This document shows positions 7,151 through 13,779 of a stretch of 14,651 nt of DNA, in pieces. The notes beneath the pieces were generated by a model, which searched no databases, had not been told where the DNA came from, and worked only from the letters and a program-made list of their open reading frames with translations. How positions within the stretch are numbered: the stretch's first letter is position 1; every line of letters starts with the position of its first letter. This DNA is from DASWIV01 sp036397475 (GTDB taxonomy: Bacteria; JAJVIF01; JAPKYR01): NCBI GenBank assembly GCA_036397475.1, contig DASWIV010000377.1, positions 1 to 14,651 on the forward strand, given 5' to 3'. Position numbers and translations under genes: made by a program.

Positions 7151-9151
7151 ATGCAGCAAATTATCGATTCGAAAATTTCTCCCGAGGAAATTCGCGCGAG
7201 GCTTGAAGATATCCTGCCGCATGTCCAGAAACCCGGACGATATTTCGCAGGTGAAGTTGGCCTGGTAAGAAAAGCCTGGGATTCTGTTAAATGCCGGATG
7301 GCACTCGCCTTCCCTGATACATGGGAAATCGCGACTGCCAACCACGGCCACCAGATAATCCAGTACGTTATCAACGACCATCCCGACGCTGTCTCCGAGC
7401 GGGTGTACACTCCGTGGCCCGACATGGAAGCAAGACTCCGCGAGTCGGGTACCCCTCTGTATTCTCTGGAAAGTTATCATCCTGTCAGGGAATTCGACCT
7501 CTTCGGATTTTCGCTCACCCATGAGCTTTGTTTTACCAACATTCTGCAGATGCTGGATTTATCGGGGCTTCCGCTACGGTCAGAAATTCGTGGATTCCCG
7601 ATTGTCATTGGCGGCGGGCCAGTTGTCTTCAATCCCGAGCCGATGGCGGCATTCTTCGACTGCTTCCTTATCGGCGATGGGGAATTCGCTACTATTGAAA
7701 TTATTGAGAGCATTGCTGCATTCCGGGATAAAATTGACGTGGTACGTGGCGAAATTGAAAAAGAAATTGTACTCAAAAAAGAAATTCTCGATAGCTGGGG
7801 ATTTATTGATGGCGTCACCGGAATCAAGGGCGCTTATATTCCCGCGCATTTTACTGTCAATTACAATCCCGATAAAACCGTATCCGAAATAAAAAATCAT
7901 GCTGGCGGTCCGGACGTAATAACCAAAGCGCTGGTGGAGGACCTCAACGACGCGCCGTGGGTGACCAATCCTCCACTTCCACACATGCAGGGGTTTGAAA
8001 ATCGCGTGACTGTAGAGCCTGCGAGGGGCTGCACGCAGGGATGCCGGTTCTGCCAGGCTGGAATGATCTACCGTCCATGGCGCGAACGGAACACCGAAAC
8101 GGTCGTCAAACAGGCGGAAGAACTCCTGCATCACACCGGACGGACACAGCAGTCGTTTCTCGCCCTATCTTTAACGGACTGGGAAGACCTTCCGTCGTTC
8201 CTCGATTCGATGAAAGGACCGGACAGAAATTATCATTTGAAAATATCCATGCCGTCGAGCCGGGTAGGGAAGCTCACGCAGGAAATCACGGACAAACTTG
8301 TCCACAACAAAAAAGGCGGGCTCACCCTCGCTGTCGAAGCGGGAACCGACCGGCTGAGGGCTGTTATCAATAAGCTGGTCACCGACGCTGACATTGACCG
8401 GGCGATGCGTAACGCGATTCGTTCCGGATGGGATTATATGAAAATATATTTCATGATCGGACATCCGACAGAAACCGACGAGGACGTACTTGGAATTATA
8501 GAGACAGCGAAGACGATCCAGAAAATTCACCAGGAAATGAAAGCGAATGGTGAAACCACCGTAAAATACCTCCGGTTCAGGATCAGCGCATCGACATTTG
8601 TCCCGAAATCGTTCACGCCATTCCAGTGGGCGGAAATGATCGGCTCGGAAGAAACAAAACGTCGACAACGCCTGCTGATTCCACTTCGCAAAATGAAGGG
8701 TGTGGAGTATAAGTCCCACGATGTCGATTCGACGTGGATCGAGGGAATAATGTCACGGGGCGACCGGAGATTGGGCGATGTTGTCGAGCGGGCATATCTG
8801 AATGGGGCGAGATTCGACGCGTGGTCTGACCAGTGCGACAGGGGCGCGTGGGAGCAGGCGTTTGTCGAGAGCGACATTGATCCTAAATGGTACTTCAGGG
8901 AGCGGCATGTTGATGAAGCGCTACCATGGGACCATCTCGACTGCGGTGTGGAAAAGGAATGGCTCAAAAAGGACTGGAAGAGGTCACTGAAGGAAATTCG
9001 GATTCCCGACTGCAACGACGCAGTCTGCCTGAATTGCGGCATGACGAACATGGACCCGACATGTCTCCCCAAACGCTCGATGGGCTTGAAAGCAACGGAA
9101 GAACTCGCTCAAAAGCTGGCAGCTAGGAAGAATACACCTACAAGTAAATAA
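7151..9151 (+). CDS. B12-binding-type radical SAM protein (TIGR03960 family, uncharacterised)
   Basis: The 666-residue protein starts with an N-terminal domain of about 270 residues of the cobalamin-binding type found in this family (LFGFSLTHELCFTNILQMLD, 117-136; VIGGGPVVFNPEP, 152-164; DCFLIGDGE, 170-178). The radical SAM core follows, with EPARGCTQGCRFCQAGMIYR (289-308); C294, C298 and C301 should bind the [4Fe-4S] cluster. A later FMIGHPTETDEDV segment is typical of the core. The C-terminus has a further cysteine group, C621, C626, C629 and C638, which could bind zinc or a second cluster. Many family members are fused or adjacent to a DUF2344 (TIGR03936) domain; here the frame ends without one. 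The reaction is unknown to me. AAGGA at 7137-7141 precedes the ATG. It is the second gene of a unit with the 77-residue membrane protein. Confidence 0.93.
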   Translation: MQQIIDSKISPEEIRARLEDILPHVQKPGRYFAGEVGLVRKAWDSVKCRMALAFPDTWEIATANHGHQIIQYVINDHPDAVSERVYTPWPDMEARLRESGTPLYSLESYHPVREFDLFGFSLTHELCFTNILQMLDLSGLPLRSEIRGFPIVIGGGPVVFNPEPMAAFFDCFLIGDGEFATIEIIESIAAFRDKIDVVRGEIEKEIVLKKEILDSWGFIDGVTGIKGAYIPAHFTVNYNPDKTVSEIKNHAGGPDVITKALVEDLNDAPWVTNPPLPHMQGFENRVTVEPARGCTQGCRFCQAGMIYRPWRERNTETVVKQAEELLHHTGRTQQSFLALSLTDWEDLPSFLDSMKGPDRNYHLKISMPSSRVGKLTQEITDKLVHNKKGGLTLAVEAGTDRLRAVINKLVTDADIDRAMRNAIRSGWDYMKIYFMIGHPTETDEDVLGIIETAKTIQKIHQEMKANGETTVKYLRFRISASTFVPKSFTPFQWAEMIGSEETKRRQRLLIPLRKMKGVEYKSHDVDSTWIEGIMSRGDRRLGDVVERAYLNGARFDAWSDQCDRGAWEQAFVESDIDPKWYFRERHVDEALPWDHLDCGVEKEWLKKDWKRSLKEIRIPDCNDAVCLNCGMTNMDPTCLPKRSMGLKATEELAQKLAARKNTPTSK

Positions 9152-9289
9152 ATTCTCATTTTATAAACTATAAGTTCTGCGCCATTTATATACAGAGTAC
9201 CTCTAGTAGTTTAGGTAATTTAATTAAACTTTAACAATAATTTTACTAAACTTGTACAAAGTATGTGGTTTTAAAGTGGATAAATTATA

Positions 9290-9317
9290 TTGACAGGCGA
9301 GCGATGCTATGTTAAAT
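9290..9317 (+). promoter_or_regulatory. Candidate promoter for the short leader/mini-ORF
   Basis: TTGACA (9290-9295, perfect -35) is followed after 16 bases by TTAAAT (9312-9317, 4 of 6 to -10). A start near 9324 would place the Shine-Dalgarno and hairpin element about 25-70 bases downstream. No ordinary gene follows on this strand, so any transcript would be short or antisense to the decayed gene. Confidence 0.4.
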
Positions 9318-9349
9318 CAGTTAGGTGAAACCGTTAAATCTTATTCAGG

Positions 9350-9397
9350 AAGGAGGTGATACCACTAGAGCTGGAGCTAGAACCTCCAGCTCTCTAA
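9350..9397 (+). promoter_or_regulatory. Strong Shine-Dalgarno with alternative hairpins and 13-codon frame
   Basis: AAGGAGGTGAT (9350-9360) matches almost the whole complement of the usual 16S rRNA 3' end. AGAGCTGGAG (9367-9376) and CTCCAGCTCT (9384-9393) form a perfect 10-bp hairpin. ACCTCC (9382-9387), partly inside that stem, can instead pair with GGAGGT (9352-9357), so the two structures exclude each other. A GTG at 9356 opens a 13-codon frame encoding MIPLELELEPPAL and ending with TAA at 9395-9397. Whether it is translated, or is a terminator or switch, is not decidable here. Confidence 0.4.
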
Positions 9398-9471
9398 ATT
9401 TAATATCATATTTTTACCTAAATCAAGTACTTGGGTATTTTGGATGATAATTTCCACAAGATATTTCCATT

Positions 9472-10094
9472 TTACTGCGGCATCTCGATCCAGCCGAAGA
9501 TACTCACGAAGTACCCATCAGTCGGATTTCCATGTCGGAATCATATCCGTCGGGGAAAATTGGTAAGGTGTTTCAAGCGCGCCCGATTCAAGTGACATTG
9601 CCGATGGCTGCCCGTGCCATCCGTAAAGGCTGAAATCAAAATCGAACTTTCCACCGAAGTTGTCTCCACCTGTCATCCACAGAGACGAATCATCCATAAC
9701 CGAAACGGCGACTGCTTCCTGAGCATTCGACGGATGATTCTCCGGGTCAGGCCCTTCCCAGTTGGCAAGTACCGCATATCCGAATTGCACCCCCATTTTC
9801 AACTCCATTAACTTTGACAGCCAGATTCGCGGGATTCGAGTTGATGAAAGTCACCACATTCGCGGTGAACATCGCATTTCGGTTGACTGAAACCTCGGCT
9901 TCCTGTGTCGCGGGATTGATGTAAACATTGTAGTAACCCTACAGGTGTGTCTGTGCGGGATTACCTGATACAGATTTATCTGTCACTAGATCAGGTGAGG
10001 ATGGTGAAATCGGGTTCTCGCCTGATGATGAGCATCCAATAGCCAGCGCAAGGATTGCTAATCCCGTGATTAAAGCGTATGAAAGACGGAACAT
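9472..10094 (-). pseudogene. Decayed secreted lipoprotein, paralogue of the gene at 4828-6714
   Basis: ATG 10094 has GGAGG five bases upstream and begins a good lipoprotein signal peptide (FRLSYALITGLAILALAIG, then Cys21) followed by SPSSPDL. Codon 52 is TAG (9941-9939), in the context HL-stop-GYYNVYINP; the intact paralogue has QLWGLWNF here, so a Trp TGG has become amber. The same frame continues with family-like sequence (NRNAMFTANVVTFINSNPAN) until a five-G run at 9794-9790. There the coding frame moves by one base into ELKMGVQFGYAVLANWEGPD. Near 9520-9540 it moves again, into NPTDGYFVSIFGWIEMPQ and a stop at 9474-9472. Three frames are therefore needed for one protein of about 205 residues. 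A stop plus two frameshifts favours a true pseudogene over a single sequencing error. The promoter and ribosome binding site still look intact. Confidence 0.75.
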
Positions 10095-10156
10095 GATGTC
10101 CTCCGGACATTTGAGGAAGATATTTCAGGAGTGAAAGAAAAGCGGATAGCATTACG

Positions 10157-10165
10157 ATTATATCA
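10157..10165 (-). promoter_or_regulatory. Extended -10 promoter of the decayed lipoprotein gene
   Basis: The minus strand reads TGATATAAT (10165-10157), a perfect extended -10 (TGnTATAAT). A start near 10150 gives a leader of about 56 bases before ATG 10094. No clear -35 is visible. Confidence 0.5.
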
Positions 10166-10266
10166 TTTTATGAAAATGAAATATAGGAAGGTGGCTGCCA
10201 GAAAATTTACGCATGCAAGATTCTGTTGTTATTTCCGGGAAGGGAATAAGGATATTCGTCAATCAG

Positions 10267-10446
10267 TTATTCCGCCATAATAGAGCCGCCATCGTCAGAC
10301 AGGGGTGGTTCCGGAGGAACGTAAGTAAAGCTCGTCTCCTGCTGGACAAGCTCTCCCTGGCGTGAATCGTGCATTCTGTCCTCCCACATCTCAACCGCAG
10401 TGACGTAGAGAACAAAACAAATAACCAGAATAATTAATTCTTTCAT
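10267..10446 (-). CDS. Small membrane protein downstream of ddl
   Basis: From ATG 10446 the protein is 59 residues. It has one membrane segment at the N-terminus (KELIILVICFVLYVTAV, 2-18) and a hydrophilic, acidic tail with PPEPP and a terminal IMAE. The open frame extends upstream to a TTG at 10524 (85 residues), through a GTG at 10518 and another at 10464. The two outermost starts lie within or beside the inverted repeat and lack a Shine-Dalgarno sequence, and codons there are Arg/Ser-rich AGA/AGT types, so I prefer the ATG, though its own ribosome binding site is weak. In many bacteria ftsQ follows ddl; this is far too short and lacks the POTRA domain, so I do not call it FtsQ. The function is unknown. 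Confidence 0.5.
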   Translation of the reverse strand: MKELIILVICFVLYVTAVEMWEDRMHDSRQGELVQQETSFTYVPPEPPLSDDGGSIMAE

Positions 10447-10512
10447 GCCAATCTCACTCGGCACGTAATACTCACTCTCTCTTGTTACCCTCTTACTACG
10501 TCTCTCAATTTC

Positions 10513-10592
10513 GAGCACTGACAAACAAGTTTGTCAATGCTACATGGCTTCTAATTCCAGGTAGCATACACAAACTTGTTTGTGTGTGCCTC
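10513..10592. repeat. 80-bp imperfect inverted repeat with nested palindromes
   Basis: The left arm (10513-10547) and right arm (10557-10592) are about 85% complementary around a 9-base centre (10548-10556). Each arm contains its own palindrome: TGACAAACAAGTTTGTCA (10519-10536) and ACACAAACTTGTTTGTGT (10568-10585). ATGCTAC (10537-10543) pairs with GTAGCAT (10561-10567). The flanking TG/CA of one palindrome is replaced by AC/GT in the other, so each palindrome is preserved although the arms differ. It lies between ddl (stop at 10595) and the next gene. In RNA it could fold as one long hairpin or two small ones. Confidence 0.85.
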
Positions 10593-10594
10593 TT

Positions 10595-11533
10595 TCATTC
10601 GTGGAGAGCGTAATTAATCAAACGCTCACACAATTCCCCGAATTCAATCCCAGCGGCACGTGCAGCGTCGGGAAGAAGGCTGACAGCTGTCATTCCGGGA
10701 ATGGTGTTGAATTCGAGGAAATTCGGATGCATCTCGCTGTCGAATATAACCTCGCCACGTCCGCATCCTGATAATCCCAGTAATTTATAAGCCCTGAACG
10801 CGAGCTCCTCCGCTTCGCGCACTTTCTCAGGGTCGATCTCCGGAGGAATGATATGATGGCTCATTCCCGGAGTGTATTTCGCTTCGTAGTCGTATATGCC
10901 TTTTTCTGTTGTAATTTCGATCGTCGGAAGAATGATCGGCTGTCCGTTTCCAATTATGCTGATCGTAACTTCCGGTCCGGTAAGATTTTCTTCAATTATT
11001 ACCTGGCTTGAATATTTTAATGCTTCCTCGACAGCCCCTACCATTTTTTCAGGTTCATGGACTCTCGAAAGTCCAACCGATGATCCCGCGCTCGACGGTT
11101 TCACTATCAGTGGGAAATTCGCGCCACGTGCGAGAAGATTATCAATCGCTTCATGGACCTCGTCGACAGTATCGATTACCTCGCCCTTTGGCATCCTGAT
11201 GTCGTGGCCTTCAAGATATTCCCGGCTCCTGACCTTGTCGATAGTCAGAGCGCTCGCGAGTACTCCCGATCCGGTGTAGGGGACCCCGAGAATTTCAAGC
11301 ATTCCCTGGACAGACCCGTCCTCGCCGGGTTTGCCGTGAAGCGCGATGAACGCCACATCGGGTTTGAGTTCGCTTAATTTATCGTACGTGGAGTCGTCGA
11401 AGTCGATCTCTGTTACATCGAATCCCCTGCCGCGAAGCGCATCGGATACCGCCTTCCCGGATACGATCGAAACTTCTCTCTCCGATGAAGGCCCACCCAT
11501 TAAAACCGCTACATGTAACGTCTTCTTCCCCAT
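10595..11533 (-). CDS. ddl: D-alanine--D-alanine ligase
   Basis: Ddl is an ATP-grasp enzyme that joins two D-alanines in the cytoplasm for the end of the peptidoglycan stem peptide. The 312 residues are normal length. Motifs are GGPSSEREVS (13-22, with catalytic Glu18), ALHGKPGEDG (64-73), VKPSSAGSSVG (144-154), YDYEAKY (214-220) and the metal-binding EFNTIPGMT (274-282, with Glu274 and Asn276). One departure: the position of the first metal-binding Asp (Asp257 in E. coli DdlB, motif GRxD) is Glu261 in GRGEVIFD, a conservative change that may still bind magnesium. No clear Shine-Dalgarno precedes ATG 11533. It follows murC by 33 bases in the same direction, as in many cell-wall gene clusters. 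Confidence 0.96.
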   Translation of the reverse strand: MGKKTLHVAVLMGGPSSEREVSIVSGKAVSDALRGRGFDVTEIDFDDSTYDKLSELKPDVAFIALHGKPGEDGSVQGMLEILGVPYTGSGVLASALTIDKVRSREYLEGHDIRMPKGEVIDTVDEVHEAIDNLLARGANFPLIVKPSSAGSSVGLSRVHEPEKMVGAVEEALKYSSQVIIEENLTGPEVTISIIGNGQPIILPTIEITTEKGIYDYEAKYTPGMSHHIIPPEIDPEKVREAEELAFRAYKLLGLSGCGRGEVIFDSEMHPNFLEFNTIPGMTAVSLLPDAARAAGIEFGELCERLINYALHE

Positions 11534-11566
11534 TGGTTTTTCTACTATATCAAGTGTGGATTGGAT

Positions 11567-12973
11567 TTATCCAGTCTGCATGTGGTACGCCATCTCGGCG
11601 TAGTCGGGAAGCACACTCGGGTCATTAGCGATCGTGCTAGCTACCTGGTGGACGTCTCCCGCTCCCATGGTAATAATTATGTCTCCGGGCTTGACAGTAG
11701 CTCTCAATCTATTAATTACATCTTCAAGGCTGCTTACTTCAGTTACTGTTACTTTCGAAGATTTCCGGATCGAGTCGATAACCATGCGGCTGTTGACGTT
11801 ATCGATCGGATTTTCGCCGGCGGAATAAATATCGGTAACGATCACTTCATCGGCGTCATCGAAAGCTCTTCCATATTCATCTGCAAAAAATTGTGTTCGC
11901 GTGTACCTGTGTGGCTGGAATACCGCGATTATTCGCCTGGATGTATTCGCGCGAGCACCGGACAAGGTGGCTTTAACTTCAGTCGGGTGATGCGCGTAAT
12001 CATCGACAACCATAAATCCGTTGTTTTTGTGTATTTCGAACCTTCGCGAAATACCCTTGTATTCTTCAAGGCCAAGTTTTATGGAGTGGAAATCGATACC
12101 GAGAGCGAGTGCTGTCGCAGCCGCCGCGAGCGCGTTCTGTACATTAAACCGCCCCGGAGCGTTGATGGTGATTGCGCCAAGTTTGTCTCCGCGCCAAACT
12201 ATCTGGAACGTCGAACAGAAATCGCCGTCGACTATATCCACAGCGTTACAATCTGCCGGATTATCGATTCCAAAGGTCACGAGCGGCTTTCCAAAAATGC
12301 CCCCGAGCGATCCTACCCCGATATCGTCGGCTGAAATTACACCGAATCCTCGGCTCGGAAGTTTTTCAAGGAATCTTTTAAAACATGAATGGAGGTGGCC
12401 GGCTTCCTTATAATGATCGACATGATCAAGGTCTATATTGGTGATGACCGCGATCTCAGGATTTAATCTGAGGAAAGATTCATCCGATTCATCTGCTTCC
12501 GCGACAAACCAGTCGCCGGTACCGGATTTAGCGTTCGCCTTGTATTTCGGGACGATCGCGCCCACATATGCCGATGGATCCCAGTTTGCAGCTTCGAGAA
12601 TATACGCGAGCATCGCCGTAGTAGTTGATTTTCCGTGCGTACCGCTGACGGCGATTCCACGCTCGGCGTCCATAAGGATCGCAAGCATCTCGCCTCGGTG
12701 AATCACGGGGATATTCATCATCCTGGCGGCTTTCAGCTCGGAATTTTCGTCGCGAATCGAGGAGGATATCACGAGGCAATCGGCGTTTTTAATGTTCTCG
12801 GCGAGGTGGCCAACCTGGATCTCGATTCCAAGTGCCCTGAGGTCGTTAATGATGTTCCCGTTATGAATATCGGAACCTGTTACTTTATAACCTAACTGGA
12901 CAAGTAATCTGGCGAGAGCACTCATCCCGATCCCGCCAATTCCAACCATATGTATGTGTTCGCAATTTTTCAT
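11567..12973 (-). CDS. murC: UDP-N-acetylmuramate--L-alanine ligase
   Basis: MurC adds L-alanine to UDP-MurNAc using ATP, the first peptide-stem step of peptidoglycan synthesis, in the cytoplasm. The 468 residues are typical length. Marks are the N-terminal Rossmann motif VGIGGIGMSALA (10-21), the ATP loop GTHGKSTTT (111-119), EADESDESF (159-167), the Mur-ligase segment TNIDLDHVDHY (178-188), PGRFNVQNALAA (273-284), YAHHPTE (326-332) and a C-terminal GAGD (437-440). No strong Shine-Dalgarno is visible at ATG 12973; the protein aligns to the family from its first residues, so the start is probably right. It is the first gene of a unit continuing into ddl. murB and murG, often neighbours of murC, are not in the window. 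Confidence 0.97.
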   Translation of the reverse strand: MKNCEHIHMVGIGGIGMSALARLLVQLGYKVTGSDIHNGNIINDLRALGIEIQVGHLAENIKNADCLVISSSIRDENSELKAARMMNIPVIHRGEMLAILMDAERGIAVSGTHGKSTTTAMLAYILEAANWDPSAYVGAIVPKYKANAKSGTGDWFVAEADESDESFLRLNPEIAVITNIDLDHVDHYKEAGHLHSCFKRFLEKLPSRGFGVISADDIGVGSLGGIFGKPLVTFGIDNPADCNAVDIVDGDFCSTFQIVWRGDKLGAITINAPGRFNVQNALAAAATALALGIDFHSIKLGLEEYKGISRRFEIHKNNGFMVVDDYAHHPTEVKATLSGARANTSRRIIAVFQPHRYTRTQFFADEYGRAFDDADEVIVTDIYSAGENPIDNVNSRMVIDSIRKSSKVTVTEVSSLEDVINRLRATVKPGDIIITMGAGDVHQVASTIANDPSVLPDYAEMAYHMQTG

Positions 12974-13379
12974 TAATCAGTCAGCTTTCAGGGCGTACGT
13001 ATAGCACACCAACGAGTAATGTACATTTACCGTGCCGAAATGAAATTCTTACTGATAATTTTTCCCCTTAGAATGTGAATACGTCCGCCTCGTGCCTTAT
13101 TCATACATAGCCCGCGACTGTAGCGGCTTGCGGGTCCATGATGATGCATACTTTAAGTAATATTAAAATCGATCAAGACACCCAATTTTTGAACAGATTC
13201 TCGAAAAGTGTGGCATTGAAAAGACAGGATTCTTCTTCAGGTCTGAGGTGTGTCATTATTCGCACATTCTGAAGAAATCCATTAAATCCTAAGAAAAACA
13301 CCCTGAATGGCATTTAAATATACAGAAATTGAGATTATCAGGACCATCACTATTATTGCAAGCTATTTTAAAATATAGC
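12974..13379. other. Intergenic region upstream of murC and the pilin gene
   Basis: This is the divergent region between murC (minus) and the pilin (plus). A weak minus-strand promoter candidate is TGTACA (13025-13020) with TATACG (13003-12998) at 16 bases. A CCCGC/GCGGG stem lies at 13111-13134. A 44-codon plus-strand frame (13138-13272) starts at three consecutive ATGs but has no clear ribosome binding site and no recognisable similarity; I do not call it a gene. The rest is AT-rich and shows nothing more. Confidence 0.5.
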
Positions 13380-13408
13380 TTGTTATATCATAATACCTGT
13401 GGTATAAT
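13380..13408 (+). promoter_or_regulatory. Promoter of the pilin gene
   Basis: TTGTTA (13380-13385) and TATAAT (13403-13408, perfect) are separated by 17 bases. TGG just before the -10 (13400-13402) also makes it an extended -10. The predicted start near 13415 gives a leader of about 39 bases that contains GGAGG (13441-13445). Confidence 0.65.
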
Positions 13409-13453
13409 AATCACGGTTGATGGTAGGTCCCTGACAATCGGGAGGCTTCAACC

Positions 13454-13627
13454 ATGACAAGCATGATAACAGGTAAATTGCGCAACCAGAAAGGTCAGGG
13501 GCTAACAGAATACGCACTGATATTATCGCTGGTGTGTATTGCTGCGGTGGCAGCTTTGACCATTTTTGGTAACCTGATCATTGATAATTTTTACACGATT
13601 ATTAATGACGCAATCCAAGGACTGTAG
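13454..13627 (+). CDS. Flp/Fap-type (type IVb) pilin
   Basis: The 57-residue protein is a complete Flp prepilin. A short basic leader (MTSMITGKLRNQKG, 1-14) is followed by the prepilin peptidase site G14/Q15, then QGLTEYALILSLVCIAAVAA. The mature chain has Glu at +5 and Tyr at +6 and a hydrophobic helix to about residue 44, as in Flp pilins exported by Tad systems. ATG 13454 has GGAGG 8 bases upstream. It has its own promoter and terminator, so it is monocistronic, which fits the high expression usual for pilins. No tad assembly genes (CpaF, TadB/C, prepilin peptidase, secretin) are in the window; they would have to be elsewhere. Confidence 0.92.
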   Translation: MTSMITGKLRNQKGQGLTEYALILSLVCIAAVAALTIFGNLIIDNFYTIINDAIQGL

Positions 13628-13652
13628 ATTAAACCATTTTCTTGAGAACCGG

Positions 13653-13687
13653 TCGCGGTCAATTTACTGGCCGCGATTTCTTATTTT
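13653..13687 (+). terminator. Intrinsic terminator after the pilin gene
   Basis: TCGCGGTCA (13653-13661) pairs with TGGCCGCGA (13668-13676), a 9-bp stem with one G-U pair and a 6-base loop. The T-rich tract TTTCTTATTTT (13677-13687) follows. It lies 25 bases after the pilin stop. Confidence 0.85.
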
Positions 13688-13737
13688 CACGATTAGCCTG
13701 ATCATCTCCTGATAACTGCGCATCCGGAATAATAATC

Positions 13738-13746
13738 TGCTAAAAT
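13738..13746 (+). promoter_or_regulatory. Candidate extended -10 promoter of the guanylyltransferase gene
   Basis: TGCTAAAAT (13738-13746) is an extended -10 with one mismatch in the hexamer. A start near 13753 gives a leader of about 27 bases containing AAGGAG. No clear -35. Confidence 0.45.
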
Positions 13747-13779
13747 CCTCCATGTAGTTCTCTTAAGGAGATTGAATAC

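Larger units (their letters stand above)
9152..9471. other. AT-rich 320-bp intergenic region
   Basis: This lies between the converging radical SAM gene and the decayed lipoprotein gene. Positions 9152-9289 are very AT-rich and I see no gene there. I also see no strong intrinsic terminator right after the stop at 9151. Positions 9290-9397 hold a candidate promoter, a strong Shine-Dalgarno sequence, a 13-codon frame and a hairpin, listed separately. Positions 9398-9471 show nothing further. Confidence 0.6.

Noticed and set aside
7580..9072. Minus-strand open frames of 181-184 codons opposite the radical SAM gene
   Set aside because: They overlap each other and the strongly supported plus-strand gene, and their translations resemble no protein family.
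9349..9363. Fragment of a 16S rRNA 3' end on the minus strand (TATCACCTCCTT-like)
   Set aside because: Only the anti-Shine-Dalgarno-like core matches; no further 16S helix sequence is present. It is explained by a strong Shine-Dalgarno on the plus strand.
11561..12334. Plus-strand open frame of 257 codons opposite murC
   Set aside because: It lies antisense to murC, which has every family motif; the translation has no coherent domain and no ribosome binding site. It is a shadow frame.
13138..13272. 44-codon plus-strand frame with three tandem ATGs
   Set aside because: No convincing ribosome binding site, no membrane or domain feature and no recognised similarity; too short to support by reading alone.
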